55,607 nt of DNA from Chara braunii (taxonomy: Eukaryota; Streptophyta; Charophyceae; Charales; Characeae). A model generated the notes under the pieces. The model ran no database searches. It had not been told where the DNA came from and saw nothing but the letters and a program-made list of their open reading frames with translations. How positions within the stretch are numbered: position 1 is the stretch's first letter; each line of letters opens with the position of its first letter. A program made the translations under genes and the position numbers. The stretch spans positions 346,404-402,010 of the forward strand of contig BFEA01000606.1 of the NCBI GenBank assembly GCA_003427395.1, written 5' to 3'. Shown piece by piece: positions 11,893 to 22,667 of the stretch.

Positions 11893-11930
11893 CTGTCTCT
11901 TATACACATCTAGATGTGTATAAGAGACAG
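11893..11930. other. Nextera mate-pair junction adapter (artefact)
   Basis: A perfect 38-bp palindrome: the 19-bp Tn5 mosaic end CTGTCTCTTATACACATCT joined to its reverse complement. This is the circularisation junction left by Nextera mate-pair libraries, not biological sequence. Bases on the two sides may come from positions kilobases apart or may have been mis-joined. It also produces the false peptide end VYKRQ in translated frames. Confidence 0.98.
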
Positions 11931-12024
11931 TGTGAAAAGTGTGTTGGATATATCGTCACAAACAGAACTGCCCGGTAAACCGTAGGCAGAGAGAGAGAAG
12001 AGGACAACAAACGAGGGGCTGTGA

Positions 12025-12130
12025 CAAACTGTTTCGTCGGAGTTTCACCGACTCATCAGGAGGCTGAACCCTCAACAGTCGGCAGAATCCCCTCACAGAA
12101 TCCCCTCACTGATTACACTGTAAATGCGAA
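12025..12130. repeat. Dispersed repeat, TTTCGTCGGAGTTTCACC family
   Basis: GACAAACTGTTTCGTCGGAGTTTCACCGACTCATCAGGAGGCTGAACC recurs as a family with drift at 18838-18945, 31498-31530, 32398-32470, 33450-33540 and 42970-43000. It often follows an ACAACTC...AAAAAA-type segment or a GTTGTCAT...TACACA phrase. The short inverted core GGACTTTCACCGACTC can fold. No protein is encoded, so it is probably part of a non-autonomous element. Confidence 0.7.
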
Positions 12131-12264
12131 TCTGCACCTGTCTCTTATACACATCTAGATGTGTATAAGAGACAGTTCACCGACTCATCAGGAGGCTGAA
12201 CCCTCAACAGTCGGCAGAATCCCCTCACAGAATCCCCTCACTGATTACACTGTAAATGATAATC
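12044..12264. repeat. Probable false duplication around the adapter
   Basis: TTCACCGACTCATCAGGAGG through CACTGTAAATG appears on both sides of the adapter with essentially no change, then diverges (CGAATCTGCAC versus ATAATCTACC). The near-identity and the position at an adapter argue for an assembly artefact rather than a recent duplication. Confidence 0.8.
12138..12175. other. Nextera mate-pair junction adapter (artefact), second
   Basis: The same perfect 38-bp mosaic-end palindrome as at 11893. It lies between two near-identical ~90-bp blocks (12044-12137 and 12176-12264), so the assembler appears to have read the same locus twice across a mate-pair junction. Confidence 0.98.
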
Positions 12265-12929
12265 TACCTTAACCAAAATCAAAGTAGACTATCACTCACC
12301 CACACTAGATCGAAAACTCTACAGACTGTCGTATATATAACAAGTCAGTCATCAGCTTGTTTTAAAAAGTCAGTCATCCATTACTTGTGGAAACAGCCTG
12401 TTATCCGATGATGACTTTGGTCACCGTTCGATCTGTTTGCATCCCGGTCAACCGTGAATTGGTGAGAGAAGGAGCAAAACCTCGGGAGGAAGAAGGGTGC
12501 GATGATGCACAGTGTGTAATAATGTAGTCAGGGCACTGTCCCCTAAGCCACCAATACTTCCCCAAGTTGCGGCTCGTATACGGCCGCAACGTTTGGGATG
12601 AACGGACCTGGGGTGCCAGTACAAATTCAGTCACGGTGAAACGTCGCAGTTTTTACATTTGACTGACCGTATACGCTCTGCGACGTACCCAATAAACGCA
12701 TGAGTAAACTTCATCGAACGTTTTGACGTTTCAGCTGCTTGCTGATTCAACTGTGACCGTGCACTTCAGTATCACACAGGCATTAGTCTCAATTACTTAC
12801 CTGACGAGGTCCTTGATAAGCCTAAGGAGTTACTACGAGTGGATGGTCAAGACAAGTGATCGTGGCTTCACAAAAAAAAAATGAAACAAAAAAAGAGAAG
12901 TGACTGCAGCGCAGTGAAACGGAAAACCA

Positions 12930-13125
12930 CCAGTTCTTGGCCCAGCTACCGATGCCAAGCCGGCCAACCCCCTGCGCGCCGTGGCACCGTTTCGACTTTG
13001 TTTTGGCTGGCGCTTCCAGCCATTGACGTCTGGTACCCCGAAGCCCGGAAATTGCGGGCTGTTAACAACATTGGCCCAGGGTCGATGTATGGGACAAGTA
13101 CTGGTGGTTTAATCGAATACTGAAG
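12930..13125. repeat. Dispersed repeat with TGGCTGGCGCTTCCAGCCA core
   Basis: The compact palindrome TTGGCTGGCGCTTCCAGCCA also occurs in reversed or altered form at 29080-29100 (TGGCTGGCAGCACCAGCCA) and 29283-29303. The block ends in TACTGGTGGTTTAA, a phrase found in several other repeats here (29375, 35675). Open frames across it are not gene-like. Confidence 0.6.
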
Positions 13126-13549
13126 CGATGTTGGGGAATAATCAGCCTACACGCGGTAGAAAAGGAACTAATCCTCCAGCAAGTAATGATCCACCAATCT
13201 CTTATGGGTGTGACAAACCAGCAGACTAGCAAAGTGTCAATACGGAAGTGCTGAATGCGGACAACCGCAGTCAGACAGCATCACCTACGCACAGTTGAGG
13301 GGAGCAGGTTCCCACTGCAGGTCTTTATCCGCTGAGACGGTGCCGCGAAGAGAAGGTACGAAAGAAGGAAAAGATTGGTGTTGCATGCACCCATCAGGAA
13401 ACTGTCAAGTACACTGCGAGAACAGGGATTTTTGAAAGGAGACTTTATACCCACGGCAAAACGTGGAATAGTCCCCATGGATCATGCTGACATATTAAGA
13501 TTCTACAATCAGAGAAGAACAGGGTGAGTCCTTGGGAGCAATCCAGGAT

Positions 13550-13673
13550 CTACCGCCTTCGCCCGAATGGAAAGCACGGTCATTATACCAGTATTTGGTC
13601 CCTTTTTTTTTCAGTCCAGATACAGCTATAGACTATAGTGGCCGGGAGTTCTATTCGGGTGAAACAGCGGTGG
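13550..13673. mobile_element. MITE, CTACCG-terminal family, member 1
   Basis: Left end CTACCGCCTTCGCCCGAAT and right end ATTCGGGTGAAACAGCGGTGG form imperfect terminal inverted repeats about 124 bp apart. They match the ends of elements at 30139, 32682, 34511, 36512 and 40350. No coding capacity. Target-site duplications are not clear. Confidence 0.7.
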
Positions 13674-14065
13674 CTATGTTGCTAGCCAAGGAGCAAAGTG
13701 CAACAAAAAACAGCAGGAAAAACAGGAAGGACGTGCAGCTCTAAGGCAGGAGAAACGACAAACAAGACAAGAGCAGAAAGATAGGGAGAGAGAGGAAAGT
13801 CAAATGCGGTTGGGGCGAGAAGCGTTGATCTCCACATGTCAAGATGTTGGCAAGACATGCAGGAGGAAATCGGATGGGGCCCCAAGCGCCAACAACATGG
13901 AAGTCGATATAGACAAGAAATTTGGGGATGACGGACCACGTACGGCGAGCCTCACCTCGGTGGGGATCTCGACGTATGAAGACGTTGAAGCCGACTGAGA
14001 TGCGGAAGAAATGCACTCCGGTCCGGTACCCATGCAAGCATACACATGACCCCCATGAGAATGAA

Positions 14066-14345
14066 AACATGTGAAGTCTACACCATGGTCGCTTATGAAA
14101 AAACGAGCGTAAGGGACATGGCAGACCCAAGGGAAAGATGTGAAGTCTACAACATCATCACTTCTGAAAAAACGAGCGAAGGGGCATGGCATGGCAGACC
14201 AGAGGATAAGATGTGAAGCCCACACAATCATCGCTGGTGAAAGACCGAGCGAAGGGGCATCGCAGACCCAAGGGTAAGATGTGACGGTCTACACCATGGT
14301 CGCTTGTGAAAAACCGCACAAAGCGGCATGGCAGACACAAGGGTT
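14066..14345. repeat. 70-bp tandem repeat, four copies
   Basis: GTGAAGTCTACACCATGGTCGCTT-type unit starts at 14071, 14140, 14213 and 14281 (periods 69, 73, 68). Each holds GAAAAAACGAGCGAAGGGGCATGGCAGACC with substitutions. Confidence 0.85.
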
Positions 14346-14394
14346 TGACAAAGACGAACATGAAAACCGCGCTGAAGCCAATCATGGTGCAAGG

Positions 14395-14545
14395 CTTAAA
14401 CCACCAGTACTTCCTAGAGTAGTGCCTGTTAATGCGCCGCGGTTTTAGAGAAATGCACGGGACACTACAGGAGCGCCCAAATTCATCCAACTAGAAACAT
14501 TTCAACTCCTTTTTTTTTTGGCGGCCTATAGCTGGGCCAAGTACT
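14395..14545. repeat. Dispersed repeat shared with 35390-35510
   Basis: Both copies contain CAGTACTTCCTA(A/G)AGT, GGCCACTACAGGAGCGCCC (GGACACTACAGG here) and AAATTCATCCRAC followed by a T tract. The arms around TTAATGCGCCGC (here) and TATACAAGCCACG (the other copy) partly self-pair, so this is probably a small inverted-repeat element. Confidence 0.65.
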
Positions 14546-16060
14546 GGAGTTTTAAGAGACGAGGAGGATACTACAACAAAGGAAGCATGCACGGGATCTG
14601 ATCCAGGAGCGAGGGCCAGATTAAACGAAGACAGACAAGCACCCTTGTAAGATTATCCAGACCATATGTAAGAACAAATAGCTGCCCTATATACATAAGG
14701 GGGCGGCTGAGTGGAACAACGGGCGCAAATTCCATTTGACGTGTCGCCCTTTGAGAATCCGGCGGCTCTACTGAAAGCGAGAGAACCATCGCCCAATAGC
14801 GAGAGATTGTGAGTCTGAACCGTCTGCCTCGAAGTGATGCGGAGTGCATGACAGCACGAGCTACGGAGGATTTGCGGGTGCACGGCGAAAGCGAGACATT
14901 TATACAATTCGTATCGTCTACATACGATGCAGAAGACGACACAGGGATTCCCTCTGCCCCCTGCGGTGCAGTTTTCCATATGTAGTAATTTTCTATATTC
15001 TGGATTCAGGTCTAGATTCAGATTCCTGGTCAGGTGGATGGCATCTTTGTGGGCCCCACTCGGAATGGAAGCTGCGCCTTCACAGACAAGGCTTTTAGCT
15101 TGTATGTCACACTTCAGAGACGAGTCTCCCGCTCCTTTTGTCAACTTACTAGACACAGACGAGTCTTCCATTCGTAATCTTTTTCTTAAACCGCCACAAC
15201 CTCCGAGCGATTTTTTGCTGAGGCGGAAACGAACTGCCCGCCAAGCATCGCCGCCGCACTAGTGCGACTTTTTCGTGCGTGCGTGTTTTGGCTGCCGCCA
15301 CCATCCATTTCGGAACCGTGGCGCGCCCTACCTCCGAAAAAGAATGCCCAGTACACAGGTTACGTTTTCATTTCGAGTTTGCCTGTGCAAGGTAGTAGTG
15401 GCAAAAAAAAACTGACCTTACGCTTTTGTAAGTTGAAGCTCTCGTTTACTTTTGAGCCAAGTCCAGTCCCCTGCTTTCCACAAAAACTTTTCTTTCAGTA
15501 GCCTTTCAATCCTTAGCTTGAGCCTCTACCACCACTGGGATAGAGGCCATGCACGAGGACCTTAAACCACTATTACCTCCGCCAGTGTTGGGAAAATAGG
15601 GAACAGTGGCATTTTTGCCAAACTCGACGACTGCCATTGATAAATCTGATCAACGGTCGTCATTTCGTTTCGGCCTCCGAAAAAGTCGGACCAACCGAGG
15701 CCCGCCATTTTCCCACGCGGCAAAGGTACTAGTGGTTGAAAAAAAAAAGAAAGAAAAGGCCTGCGCCTCAGGGGATACCCACTAGAGCGCTTTCGACGTT
15801 GTGCCCTCTGTAACGACAGCCTGAGGGGGAGCCCATTGCGGCTCTTCTTGTCCCAGATATGCTCTTTGCCTTCCGTATGCATGAGGTACCTTGAGGTGCC
15901 ATGATGTACCATGTGGGCCCGCGTCGGAGGCAGCACAATTTTCAGTAGCATGCACGAGGTACAGCGAGAACCGCCCACACAACACACTCGACAAAATAAA
16001 CACAACAGTCGGCGAAATAATCCTACCTACTCGCAAAGGGAGTCGACTCTTTCAGTAGCA
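14546..16060. other. Gene-free sequence
   Basis: Open frames of up to 172 codons overlap on both strands with no domain, signal peptide or conserved motif that I recognise. The AGTAGCATGCACGAGGTA phrase at 15946 recurs at 16053 (AGTAGCATGCATGAGGT). I see no RNA gene. Confidence 0.5.
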
Positions 16061-16072
16061 TGCATGAGGTCA

Positions 16073-16099
16073 ACTCTTTCAATGCGGCATTGAAAGAGT
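16073..16099. repeat. Perfect short hairpin
   Basis: ACTCTTTCAATGC and GCATTGAAAGAGT are exact reverse complements separated by one base. It is preceded by GAGTCGACTCTTTCAG, which carries the same arm again. Function unknown. Confidence 0.85.
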
Positions 16100-16789
16100 C
16101 TACCACCACACAGACTTCCTTGGGGATCCCCGCCATTCTAACAGCAAACAGGAGATTTCCTTGAGGATCCTCAAGGATGTTTCGCTCGATCGGGGACTTT
16201 CCAAATGCATATCTGCTCTTATGGTTCCCCCTTACATAACAGCCAGGCTTTTTAATGTGATTTTAACTGATTTATGCATATGCAGCCAGCCACATGGCTG
16301 TGGTTCGAAGAGCAGAAACACACCAAGCAGAAACACACCAAGCCGGAACGCTACCACGAACGCTAGCCTCGGTTACGTCGTATTGCCGACCTGTGGCAGA
16401 TGGGTGCCTTGCATGTTTGCAGGTACAGCCAGAGGGCTCTCGCTTCTGGTCAGTGAGAGTATTTTTGTGCCTCACTGCCAACAAAAGTAGGGATCAGAGG
16501 GGTGAGCCTCAGGCTGCTGTGTGTGCTACTCCCTCTTTCAAGTGTTCACCCTTTCCCTCTTTTCTGTCCAAGTGTTTCCCTGCCGGCCTGACTCACCCCC
16601 CTCCCTACTCTAACCGCCGTAGCATCATCATCAACTTCTAAGCAGCAGCCGACAGACTTCAGCAAGGGCTCCACAGCTATAAGCCGTGGCAGGCTGGCAG
16701 CACAACTCAAAGTCCGGCAGCCATGATGCCAGACAACAACACATTGTAGCACTACGCCACCAACAAAACACCGCGGCATTATGTAGTAA

Positions 16790-17030
16790 AAAAAAAAAAA
16801 AAAAAAGATTACCACGAGACCACAGACATTCTATGTGCAGTGAAGGGAGAAGAATGGTGGAGAGTTGAAGTTCTTTCTCGCGAGTTGTCGTGTTACGACC
16901 TCCTGGATTTACTCTCTCCAATAAAAGCTTGTTGTTGATACTTGGACTGATCGTCGGATTGTGTGTTTGTGAATTCTCACCCATCACTGTGCCGGTAAGG
17001 AAAAAAAAAAAAAGAAAAAAAAAGGATTAA
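16790..17030. other. Possible LTR-like or transcript-end segment
   Basis: TCTCCAATAAAAGCTTGTTG carries an AATAAA signal about 80 bases before a poly-A/AAAGAAA tract, and the segment is flanked by A-rich runs (16790-16806, 17000-17023). This could be the R region of a solo LTR or a retroposed transcript end. I found no second copy, TG...CA boundaries or target-site duplication. Confidence 0.25.
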
Positions 17031-17800
17031 CTTAAGTTCGATTAACACAATTTAACACGGGACGGCAGACATTCTATGTGACGCCGACATAACAACAACA
17101 ACAAAAAAAAGAAAAAAAGACACAGGATAGCATGCATTCCATGTCGACAGATGGGACGACCTACCATGACCGTCGAAAAGGGCGGAGACACATAAGTGTC
17201 ATAGGGAGGGGGAGTTTCACTCACCATAACGCTGTATTTATTTATGATCAAGCCACCTAACCGCGACATAGCAAGTACCCAATGCCAACCCTTCACCAAG
17301 TAGCCAGTTGTTGGCTGGTATCCAATCGAGAGTCGAAAAAATACATACCCGTCCTTCTTTACCGTCTTACCCGATGCGTATAGGCATATATGCATTATGT
17401 ATCGAGTGCTTAGTATTTACTATTTAGTATTTAGTATTTGCCCCTCCTTAGGGACCCGTGCGACGCTCAGCGACAGGAACCATAATCCTTATGTATCTCG
17501 ACATGCTTCAGCCAAAGGTAGATGCACCTAGCTCCCTCACTCGTACACGGGACCCCCCCAGATCATACACAAGACACAGCAGCAGAATATTCAGGACTTA
17601 AGGACGAGAGGTCACAAACGTCAGCCCCTTGAACACACCAAGGACTCCTCTTTTCTATCGGTCTAATAATCAAAACAAGTATATATTATATATACTATAT
17701 ACTTTTTTTCTTTTTCTTTTTCTTTTTCTTAATTCGGATATCATTATGAAACTTACCGGCCCCAAGTAATTCAGAGTTTCATTCATCTGGTTCCATCATC

Positions 17801-17872
17801 TGGATTCGAACTCGCATCTGCATTTCAACAGTTCATGGGTGTACCCACTGCGCTAGGCCAGTTGGTACAATA
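17801..17872 (-). repeat. tRNA-like SINE head
   Basis: On the minus strand it reads (TACC)AACTGGCCTAGCGCAGTGGG, then ACACCCATGAACTGTTGAAATGCAG, then GCGAGTTCGAATCC. The first phrase fits a tRNA A box and GAGTTCGAATCC fits a B box. Spacing and the lack of a pairable acceptor stem rule out a working tRNA. The same phrase order is seen at 23606 and 36393. Confidence 0.7.
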
Positions 17873-18340
17873 CAAGTAAGTACATACCATATACTAACGT
17901 AGAAGTGAATAATATATATTTAATATAACCTTAACATCAGTCGGTTTTGTAAACAAATTACTCGCTTCTTCAGAGATCTTCCATGTCCGACATAACGTGC
18001 TGGTTGAATACGAGTGACGCAAGAGCGCACCATACCATATTCTGATCATCACGACGATTCACAAACACAAAATTTATTAGCGCCTGAGGCACACACTGTG
18101 AAAGCAAAGTCCCACTTCTAATCACATCACACACATATATCGGTTAAAAAAAAGGGCCCTCGTGTACCAAAAGGCCACCTCTTTAATGTCCAGAAAGGAA
18201 ATGCTTTCAAAAATGAAAGAAAGAGGCCCCCCCCATCACACACATATACATCGGTTTAAAAAAAAAGGGTCCTCATGTACCCAAAGGCCACGACTTTAAT
18301 GTCCAGAAGGGAAATGCTTTCAAATGACAGAAATAAATCC

Positions 18341-18366
18341 CCCCCCCCCCCCCCCTCCCCCCCCCT
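18341..18366. repeat. Poly-C tract
   Basis: Nearly pure C run after two similar blocks at 18120-18230 and 18231-18340 (ACACATATA..ATCGGTT, AAAAAAGGG, ACTTTAATGTCCAGAA, GGAAATGCTTTCAAA). Those two blocks are a tandem duplication of about 115 bp. Confidence 0.85.
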
Positions 18367-18837
18367 TCTTTTCCCCCCCGGCGGGTGTTAGGCAATGCAG
18401 TAACCCCACCCCTGCACTGGACAGTTTGTGCAATCGGGTTTGCTTAATTACCACGGTCCCTCGTAACAGCGCATACACAAAACGCATTGAATCTTTCTAG
18501 ATAATAATACAGATACTCAGCCCAGAAATCAGATGAGGGTGCTGATGTGCACACCAGATCCCACCTTGTCCATGTCCAACAGCGATAAAAATAAACAGAA
18601 TTCCATCACTGTTGGGGCGACTCAATCACTCCCGTTCCTGACTGTTCGCACCTGTGTTTGCGTCTCCATCCTGTCCCCTCAATGGAGAGCACACAACGTG
18701 CTTCCGATTTCTCGCATTATATGAGTATACTTGCCGTATATATGACTATATTGTGTATATATATATAGTCATATAGAACTTGTGTGTGCGCTGCTGGCAG
18801 AAAGGGAGAGAAGGACGAGAAACCGACGGCCATGACA

Positions 18838-18945
18838 GACTGTTTCATTGAGAGTTTCACCAACTCGTTGAAAGGCTGAACCCGTACAGTCTGCAGAGTA
18901 CCCTAGCCGTTGATACTGTTAAGCGATAACCCACCTTAACCCACC
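18838..18945. repeat. Dispersed repeat, TTTCGTCGGAGTTTCACC family, diverged copy
   Basis: GACTGTTTCATTGAGAGTTTCACCAACTCGTTGAAAGGCTGAACCC matches the family described at 12025 with drift, and is followed by GATAACCCACCTTAACCCA, as at 12254. Confidence 0.6.
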
Positions 18946-19424
18946 AGTTGCCAAGAGCCTAAATTGACGACTCTACCTTCCGAGGCTTGAAAAAACCTGG
19001 TCTCTTTTTTTCCCCATATTGTCGTTCCATGTTCTCTACTGTCCCAGGCCCGAAGCTTCGTGGGCTAACACAGGTAAAAACCAGTAAGAGCCCCACTTAG
19101 CTTCACGCGAACCGGTGCTTCAAACCTAGTTGCGGTTTGGCACCAACCACTGGCCCACAACTAATACCCTAAGATGGGCACCAGCAACTGCCCTGCAGGG
19201 TACATACGACAAAAAATCCAAGAAAAGAGTATCACCCACCCACCCACCCACCCACATGCACCAGACGGAAGACCCTACAGACTGTGAGTCGTATAGATAG
19301 ATACATCCATATCTATAGCCACATATTCCCCAGACTGCCAACGTCATACAGCACAAATTAAGCACCTTATTTAGGTTCCCTTACACTTGCGCATTGCGTA
19401 CTAGCCCATGTCATTCAAGGATCT

Positions 19425-19835
19425 GCCTCGCGTGCCCCAATCCTTCGCTTGTAAATGCAGCTGAGTCCCAAGTCCCAGTCCTGAGTTCCAATCCCAGTCC
19501 CAGTCCCAGTTCCGAGTCCCCGTCCCGAGTCCCCATCACCCACCAGGGATGGGGTGCAGCATTCCATTAGACGGAAAGACAAATTAATTGTGTATGGCCT
19601 CAGCCGCATGTACAATATTCACCGATGCTTTTAGGTAAAGAGTTACTCTCACTTGTACAACGTTCCCCGATGCCAGTCCCAGTCCAAGTCCCAGTCCCAG
19701 TGCCAAGTTCCAGTCCCAGTCCTTTCTTTGCTTGTAAATGCAGCTGAGTCCCAAGTTCCAGCCCTGAGTTCCAATCCCCGTCCCAGTCCCAGTCCCGAGT
19801 CCCAGTCCTGAGTCCTCGTCCTGAATCCCCGTCCT
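19425..19835. repeat. (AGTCCC)n minisatellite, duplicated block
   Basis: Long stretches of CCCAGTCCCAGT and variants. The lead-in CTTGTAAATGCAGCTGAGTCCCAAGT occurs twice (19450 and 19733), so the array with its flank was duplicated. On the minus strand the hexamer would read as repeating Gly-Thr/Asp-Trp codons, but the frames drift and I treat it as non-coding. Confidence 0.85.
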
Positions 19836-20339
19836 GAGCACCAACACGATTCAACTGACCTGAGTACGACAGCCTCTGATCACTCACCTTACCTGATGAT
19901 GAAACAACTGATCAGCAGCTCCAGCAACTCCGGGAGACGAACTTGGATTCTGCTGCAGTCCCGTTCCGATAGCACGGACATCCGTGTAAAGGAACCAACA
20001 CCCAGCATCAGCGCAAGTAGCAATAGATGCAGAAGACATGGACGCGCGGGCAACTCCCGGAAGAACGGCAAAAGACGCCAACGACTGGACCGACTAGTTT
20101 GCTTAATACCTGATTTATTGGCTGGTGAATTCTTCGAAGAATCTATCGCCTGTACATGCATTCAAAAAAATACCATCCTCAAAACAGCTGCCGCTCTGTA
20201 GCATCAATATGTCACCCTAGGTGCTCAGGTCTCTGATCTGAGAAATCGCACTTTCCAGTCTCTAGTACGCACCTGAGCAGTCTTACACAGGGTATCGGAC
20301 AGCCAACTTACAAGATCAAGTTGTCACTTAGACAAATCG

Positions 20340-20545
20340 CAGATCCCCAGCCAACAACTACCTTCCTCCCCCCTCCCTCCCTTGCCCCTGACCCCCACCC
20401 CTGCGCGCACCCTCTTCCCAATGCCTTTAGACAACTCACAGATCCCCAGCTAACGGGTACCTCCCTCCCCCTCCCTCCCTTGCCCTTGCTCCCGACCCCC
20501 CCCCCCGCCCCCNCCCCCNCCCCCCCCGCTCGCCCTCTTCCCCAT
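20340..20545. repeat. CT-rich tandem blocks with two unresolved bases
   Basis: Two similar blocks begin TTAGACAAATCGCAGATCCCCAGC and TTAGACAACTCACAGATCCCCAGC and continue with CCTCCCTCC-type tracts. Single Ns at 20513 and 20519 lie in a C homopolymer, so length and sequence there are uncertain. Confidence 0.8.
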
Positions 20546-21127
20546 TGTTTCCTCTCTTCCTGAGGTAAGTGTAAATTTGACGAGCCCCCTCTTGTTTGGC
20601 ATTGTCTGAGCCCTTTGCCTGGCAATATCTGAAACGCATGTGCGTCAAGCTGAGCAATGAAGACAAAGGTGCAGCAAGCAAAAACATACGGACACAAGGT
20701 TGAAGGCTTAAAGCTTAAATACGCCAGACTGCGACCAATTAATCCACCAGTACCCACAGCACCACTGAAGTATGCTAATCCCAGAAAAGAGTGTCGGATA
20801 TCTTCCATCTGACAGTGGAGTTTTGCCCAGAGGCTCCGAAACAAATAGCAACATAGGGTACTGCTGGTTGAAAATGTGCGACATCAACACAAGCCAGTAG
20901 GCACAGATAGAATTCCACCTCAATGACCACCTCCGACCCCCCGCCTCCGCCACCTCTTCCCCCCTCAGCACCCCCTTCTCCTCCCCCTGCAGATTGAGAA
21001 GTCGCGCTGATGTGTGCTTCACCCACCCAGTCTCTTAAGACGACTCCACAGATGGAAGACACTGTAGCAACACTGGTTGCAAAACGAAGTTGAATGATGT
21101 ATTGTCAACATTGGAAGGAACTCATTC

Positions 21128-21220
21128 GGGATGTATGTAGAAACATATGTAGAAACATATGTGGAAACATACGTAGAAACATACGTAGAAACATATGTAG
21201 AAATAGAAACATAAGTAGAA
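21128..21220. repeat. 12-bp minisatellite (GTAGAAACATAT)n
   Basis: About seven units of a 12-base motif with ATGT/ACGT alternation. The period is divisible by three, so all frames stay open and give a Ser-Thr-Tyr-Val pattern on the minus strand. No gene context supports translation. Confidence 0.9.
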
Positions 21221-22490
21221 AACATCTTCATTCCAGCAGATTAAACACAGCGAGCAGCACCTTCCACATGTACAACACTGGCACATGGGTGAGATATATC
21301 CAGACCAAGCTCTGAGCTGCAGTAATGGCATTAGGCACAAGGGGATTGCCAGATCAACAACATAAGACTCGTTTGCTTCAGCTCAGAGAGACCGAGAAGG
21401 CACCCGTCAAGAGTGGAAGATGAAAGAAAAGAACCGCAAAGGCATGTTGCTGAATAACTGTGCTTGAATTTGTGTCTGTTTACACATTACCCTACCTGCC
21501 AAAAAAGTAGCCCGCACAAATACCGCCTGTTCTGATGGGTAGGTTTCTGCTCTTCCACCGAACTTTTTCTGACCGCACACTGTGCACAGGCCGTAACGTC
21601 GGAAGATGATCCACTGAGCTACGATCACAACAAACCGATCCCCGACAGCCAACAAAATCAATCTGAGCCCGCTGCACACTGCTATGACGCGGTCCTTCCC
21701 AGCCCCTTCATAAAGATAAATCAACCATCCACTCCACGGGGGTGGGGGCAAGCAGGGCCGTAAGTTTCCGCCGAAATCCCAGAAGCAGAAAGCTCTCATC
21801 GACACAGGAAAGCTCACCATACTGCCCACAACATACGAGCCTTCCCGGTTCCCTCCAACCCTGCTATAGCAGAAAACTCTCAAATGCAAACAGAGCGTCA
21901 CCACGATTCCCACCACATTCGACGCGTGCCTGCAACTCCGCTCGCGAACGTTCTGAAACATGGGACACGGATCGCCACAACAAAGAAGTTGATGACGAAG
22001 CAGTCTGACCAAACGCTGCTGAGACGAGCAATTAAGATCAAGTCCGGCGGCTCCCGCCAAATGCTGCTAATCGCATCAAAAGGGATGGAAATGCAGCATA
22101 GGGGGGTGGCTTTGGCCTTGCTGAGCAGCTCGCCCCTGACATTTGGAATAGGCCAATGTCGCTTTCGCCCAGCCCCATCGACCGGGCGTTCATCTGTCAG
22201 TTCGGGACCGCAGACCGGACGATCACATGCGATTCATATCTGACGCAAGCATCAGAAATGGGTAAGGAAGTGTGTGGCTTCGTAACTTCGGTCCCGGGAA
22301 ATGTCGATGATCTGGACATCATGCATGCTCCGTGAACCTATAAGTCGCCTTCCCATGTTCCTCGATACCGAGCACCCAATGCAGTTACCCAGTCGATACC
22401 ACAGGGAAGGGTGACGAGCGGTGAGGCATGTTCGCCTGTTCATTAAACTTCATTTCCAAATTGCGGTCTGTGTGTTACAGCGCAGCGCCA

Positions 22491-22667
22491 TTACTTGTTT
22501 TTGCCTTCCAGATGCGAAAAAAACTTCCGTAGATGCTGAATGTACTGAGGGAAGAACTCCAAATCACAGTGTTTTCCACCTTCTATCCAAAGAGGCTCAA
22601 AAGGATTCTTGCAAAGCTCGTGCAGCCGCTTCCCGTGCGAGCAGTCCACCACCTCATCGTTCGTGCC
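22491..22667 (-). CDS. ABHD17-like: ABHD17-like hydrolase, last coding exon
   Basis: This exon gives the C-terminal 58 residues and the TAA stop (22491-22493) of an ABHD17-type alpha/beta hydrolase. It opens with GTNDEVVDC, the position of the catalytic Asp in this family, and carries EGGKHCDLE, where His is the third triad residue. The end [11 protein letters not shown] is typical of the family C-terminus. The acceptor is read as ACTGAAG|GGC (exon starts at 22667, phase 0), after a pyrimidine-containing stretch. The preceding short exon (usually ending ...VLVIH) is not visible and probably lies in the N gap at 22864-23583. Animal ABHD17 proteins and the related Arabidopsis ABHD17-like thioesterases remove palmitoyl groups from membrane-attached proteins. 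That role here is inference from family. Confidence 0.9.
   Translation of the reverse strand, partial: GTNDEVVDCSHGKRLHELCKNPFEPLWIEGGKHCDLEFFPQYIQHLRKFFSHLEGKNK

Noticed and set aside
14653-15171. 172-codon minus-strand frame
   Set aside because: No domain or motif; competing frames on the other strand are equally open.
21407-22060. 217-codon minus-strand frame
   Set aside because: No recognised domain, no conserved motif and no clear codon bias. Overlapping plus frames of 88-119 codons show the region is simply poor in stops. It lies 0.4 kb beyond the end of the hydrolase, so transcript data could revive it.
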